From the NCBI GenBank assembly GCA_964613805.1, contig CAZTJF010000006.1, positions 1 through 64,000 on the forward strand: a stretch of 64,000 nucleotides of DNA. The letters are read 5' to 3'. Source of the stretch: XYD12-FULL-36-8 sp964613805. GTDB taxonomy: Bacteria > Bacteroidota > Ignavibacteria > Ignavibacteriales > Ignavibacteriaceae. Numbering within the stretch: the first letter of the stretch is position 1; the number at the start of each line of letters is the position of its first letter. The notes below the pieces were generated by a model that was not told where the DNA came from, did no database searches, and saw only the letters and a program-made list of their open reading frames with translations. A program made the position numbers and the translations under genes. This document shows, piece after piece, positions 63,411 through 64,000 of this stretch.

Positions 63411-64000
63411 CTAAAGAGGAATGTTTCCATGTTTCTTTTTTGGATTTTTATCAACTTTAGTTTTTAAGAGATTAAAAGCATTAATCAATTTAATTTTTGT
63501 TTCATTTGGTAAAATCACGTCGTCAATAAATCCTCTTTCTGCTGCAGCATATGGATTAGCAAATTTTTCAATATATTCGCTCAACTTGTTTGACAATTCC
63601 TCTTCAGGATTTTTAGCTTTAGAAATCTCCTTTTTGAAAATTATCTCAACGGCGCCTTTTGGTCCCATAACTGCAATTTCTGCTGAAGGCCAAGCATAAT
63701 TAAAGTCGCCTCTAACATGCTTTGAATTCATAACATCGTACGCACCACCATAAGCTTTTCGAGTAATTACAGTAACTTTTGGAACGGTTGCCTCACAAAA
63801 TGCGTACAGTAACTTCGAACCATGTCTTATAATTCCATTCCATTCCTGTTCTGTTCCAGGAAGAAATCCAGGAACATCAACCAAAACCAATAATGGAATA
63901 TTAAATGCATCGCAAAATCTCACAAAACGTGCGCCTTTGATCGAAGCATTAATATCTAAAACTCCTGCTAAAACTTCCGGTTGATTTGCTACGATCCCTA
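63411..64000 (-). CDS. Acyl-CoA carboxylase carboxyltransferase (propionyl-CoA carboxylase beta), partial
   Basis: The C-terminal ~197 residues; the frame stays open to the window edge, so the N-terminus is missing. An internal GTG at 63923 is not the start, since the upstream residues (VANQPEVLAGVLDINASIKG) are conserved in the family. Visible motifs: VRFCDAFNIPLLVLVDVPGF, GIIRHGSKLLYAF, ATVPKVTVITRKAYGGAYDVM and AYPWPSAEIAVMGPKGAVEI-like YAWPSAEIAVMG. These are typical of the PccB/methylmalonyl-CoA decarboxylase alpha group rather than AccD. It carries carboxyl groups from biotin to propionyl-CoA or a related thioester. Confidence 0.9.
   Translation of the reverse strand, partial: GIVANQPEVLAGVLDINASIKGARFVRFCDAFNIPLLVLVDVPGFLPGTEQEWNGIIRHGSKLLYAFCEATVPKVTVITRKAYGGAYDVMNSKHVRGDFNYAWPSAEIAVMGPKGAVEIIFKKEISKAKNPEEELSNKLSEYIEKFANPYAAAERGFIDDVILPNETKIKLINAFNLLKTKVDKNPKKKHGNIPL

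Noticed and set aside
1..64000. tRNA, rRNA, tmRNA, CRISPR arrays, transposases, phage genes
   Set aside because: I looked for cloverleaf-type motifs (GGTTCGAATCC-like T arms), regular spaced repeats and transposase-like frames in the gaps and found none. A covariance-model search would be needed to exclude diverged small RNAs.

Overview
The window is A+T-rich and gene-dense. It looks like chromosomal DNA from a free-living, Gram-negative member of the Bacteroidota/Chlorobi side of the tree, most like Ignavibacteria. The grounds are: several secreted proteins ending in the type IX secretion (T9SS) sorting domain with the YPNPFNPST-type signature, a PorV/PorQ-family protein, TonB-dependent receptors with carboxypeptidase-regulatory N-termini, Shine-Dalgarno sequences before many genes (unlike most Bacteroidetes), and promoters with TAnnTTTG or TATATT -10 elements. 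I see no tRNA, rRNA, CRISPR array, transposase or prophage gene. The lineage is an inference from content, not a sequence match.

Layout. 1-5.5 kb: a secreted C69 peptidase, a corrinoid methyl-transfer trio (URO-D-like methyltransferase, B12-binding protein, homocysteine S-methyltransferase) and a lone STAS protein. 5.6-12 kb: a tyrosine/homogentisate degradation operon (hpd, hmgA, FAH-family hydrolase, flavin reductase-like protein, acetoacetyl-CoA synthetase) behind one good promoter. 12-13.7 kb: a DMT exporter and endonuclease III. 13.7-21.2 kb: an outer-membrane operon of TonB receptor, giant T9SS-type protein and PorV-like barrel. 21.4-24.3 kb: a phosphohexomutase, a DUF58 protein and a TPR lipoprotein. 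24.4-32.9 kb: four T9SS cargo genes in tandem, each followed by its own hairpin terminator.

33-47 kb is a long run of minus-strand genes, mostly overlapping or nearly touching: type 2 IPP isomerase, polyprenyl synthase, HPr, PTS enzyme I, a gluzincin/beta-propeller/Omp85-like barrel fusion, a BamB-like PQQ propeller lipoprotein, a PEGA protein, PrmC, D-aminoacyl-tRNA deacylase, an alkaline-phosphatase-superfamily enzyme, ComEC with a degenerate lactamase-like domain, and PurE. 47-52.5 kb holds two SLC45/GPH-like sugar transporters and an exported alpha-amylase, probably an alpha-glucan use module. 52.6-56 kb on the plus strand holds smpB, tyrS, a pyruvoyl arginine decarboxylase and TerC.

55.9-60.6 kb is a thiamin salvage operon. 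A TPP riboswitch with an adjoining intrinsic terminator controls a TonB receptor, thiamin pyrophosphokinase and a sodium:solute symporter that takes the place usually held by PnuT. 60.7-64 kb: an MltD-like lipoprotein with six LysM repeats and the C-terminal part of an acyl-CoA carboxylase beta subunit that runs off the window.

The points most worth a second look are the symporter as a candidate thiamin transporter, the protease-propeller-Omp85 fusion, the ComEC lactamase-like domain without metal ligands, the corrinoid trio, and the homogentisate operon without maleylacetoacetate isomerase.
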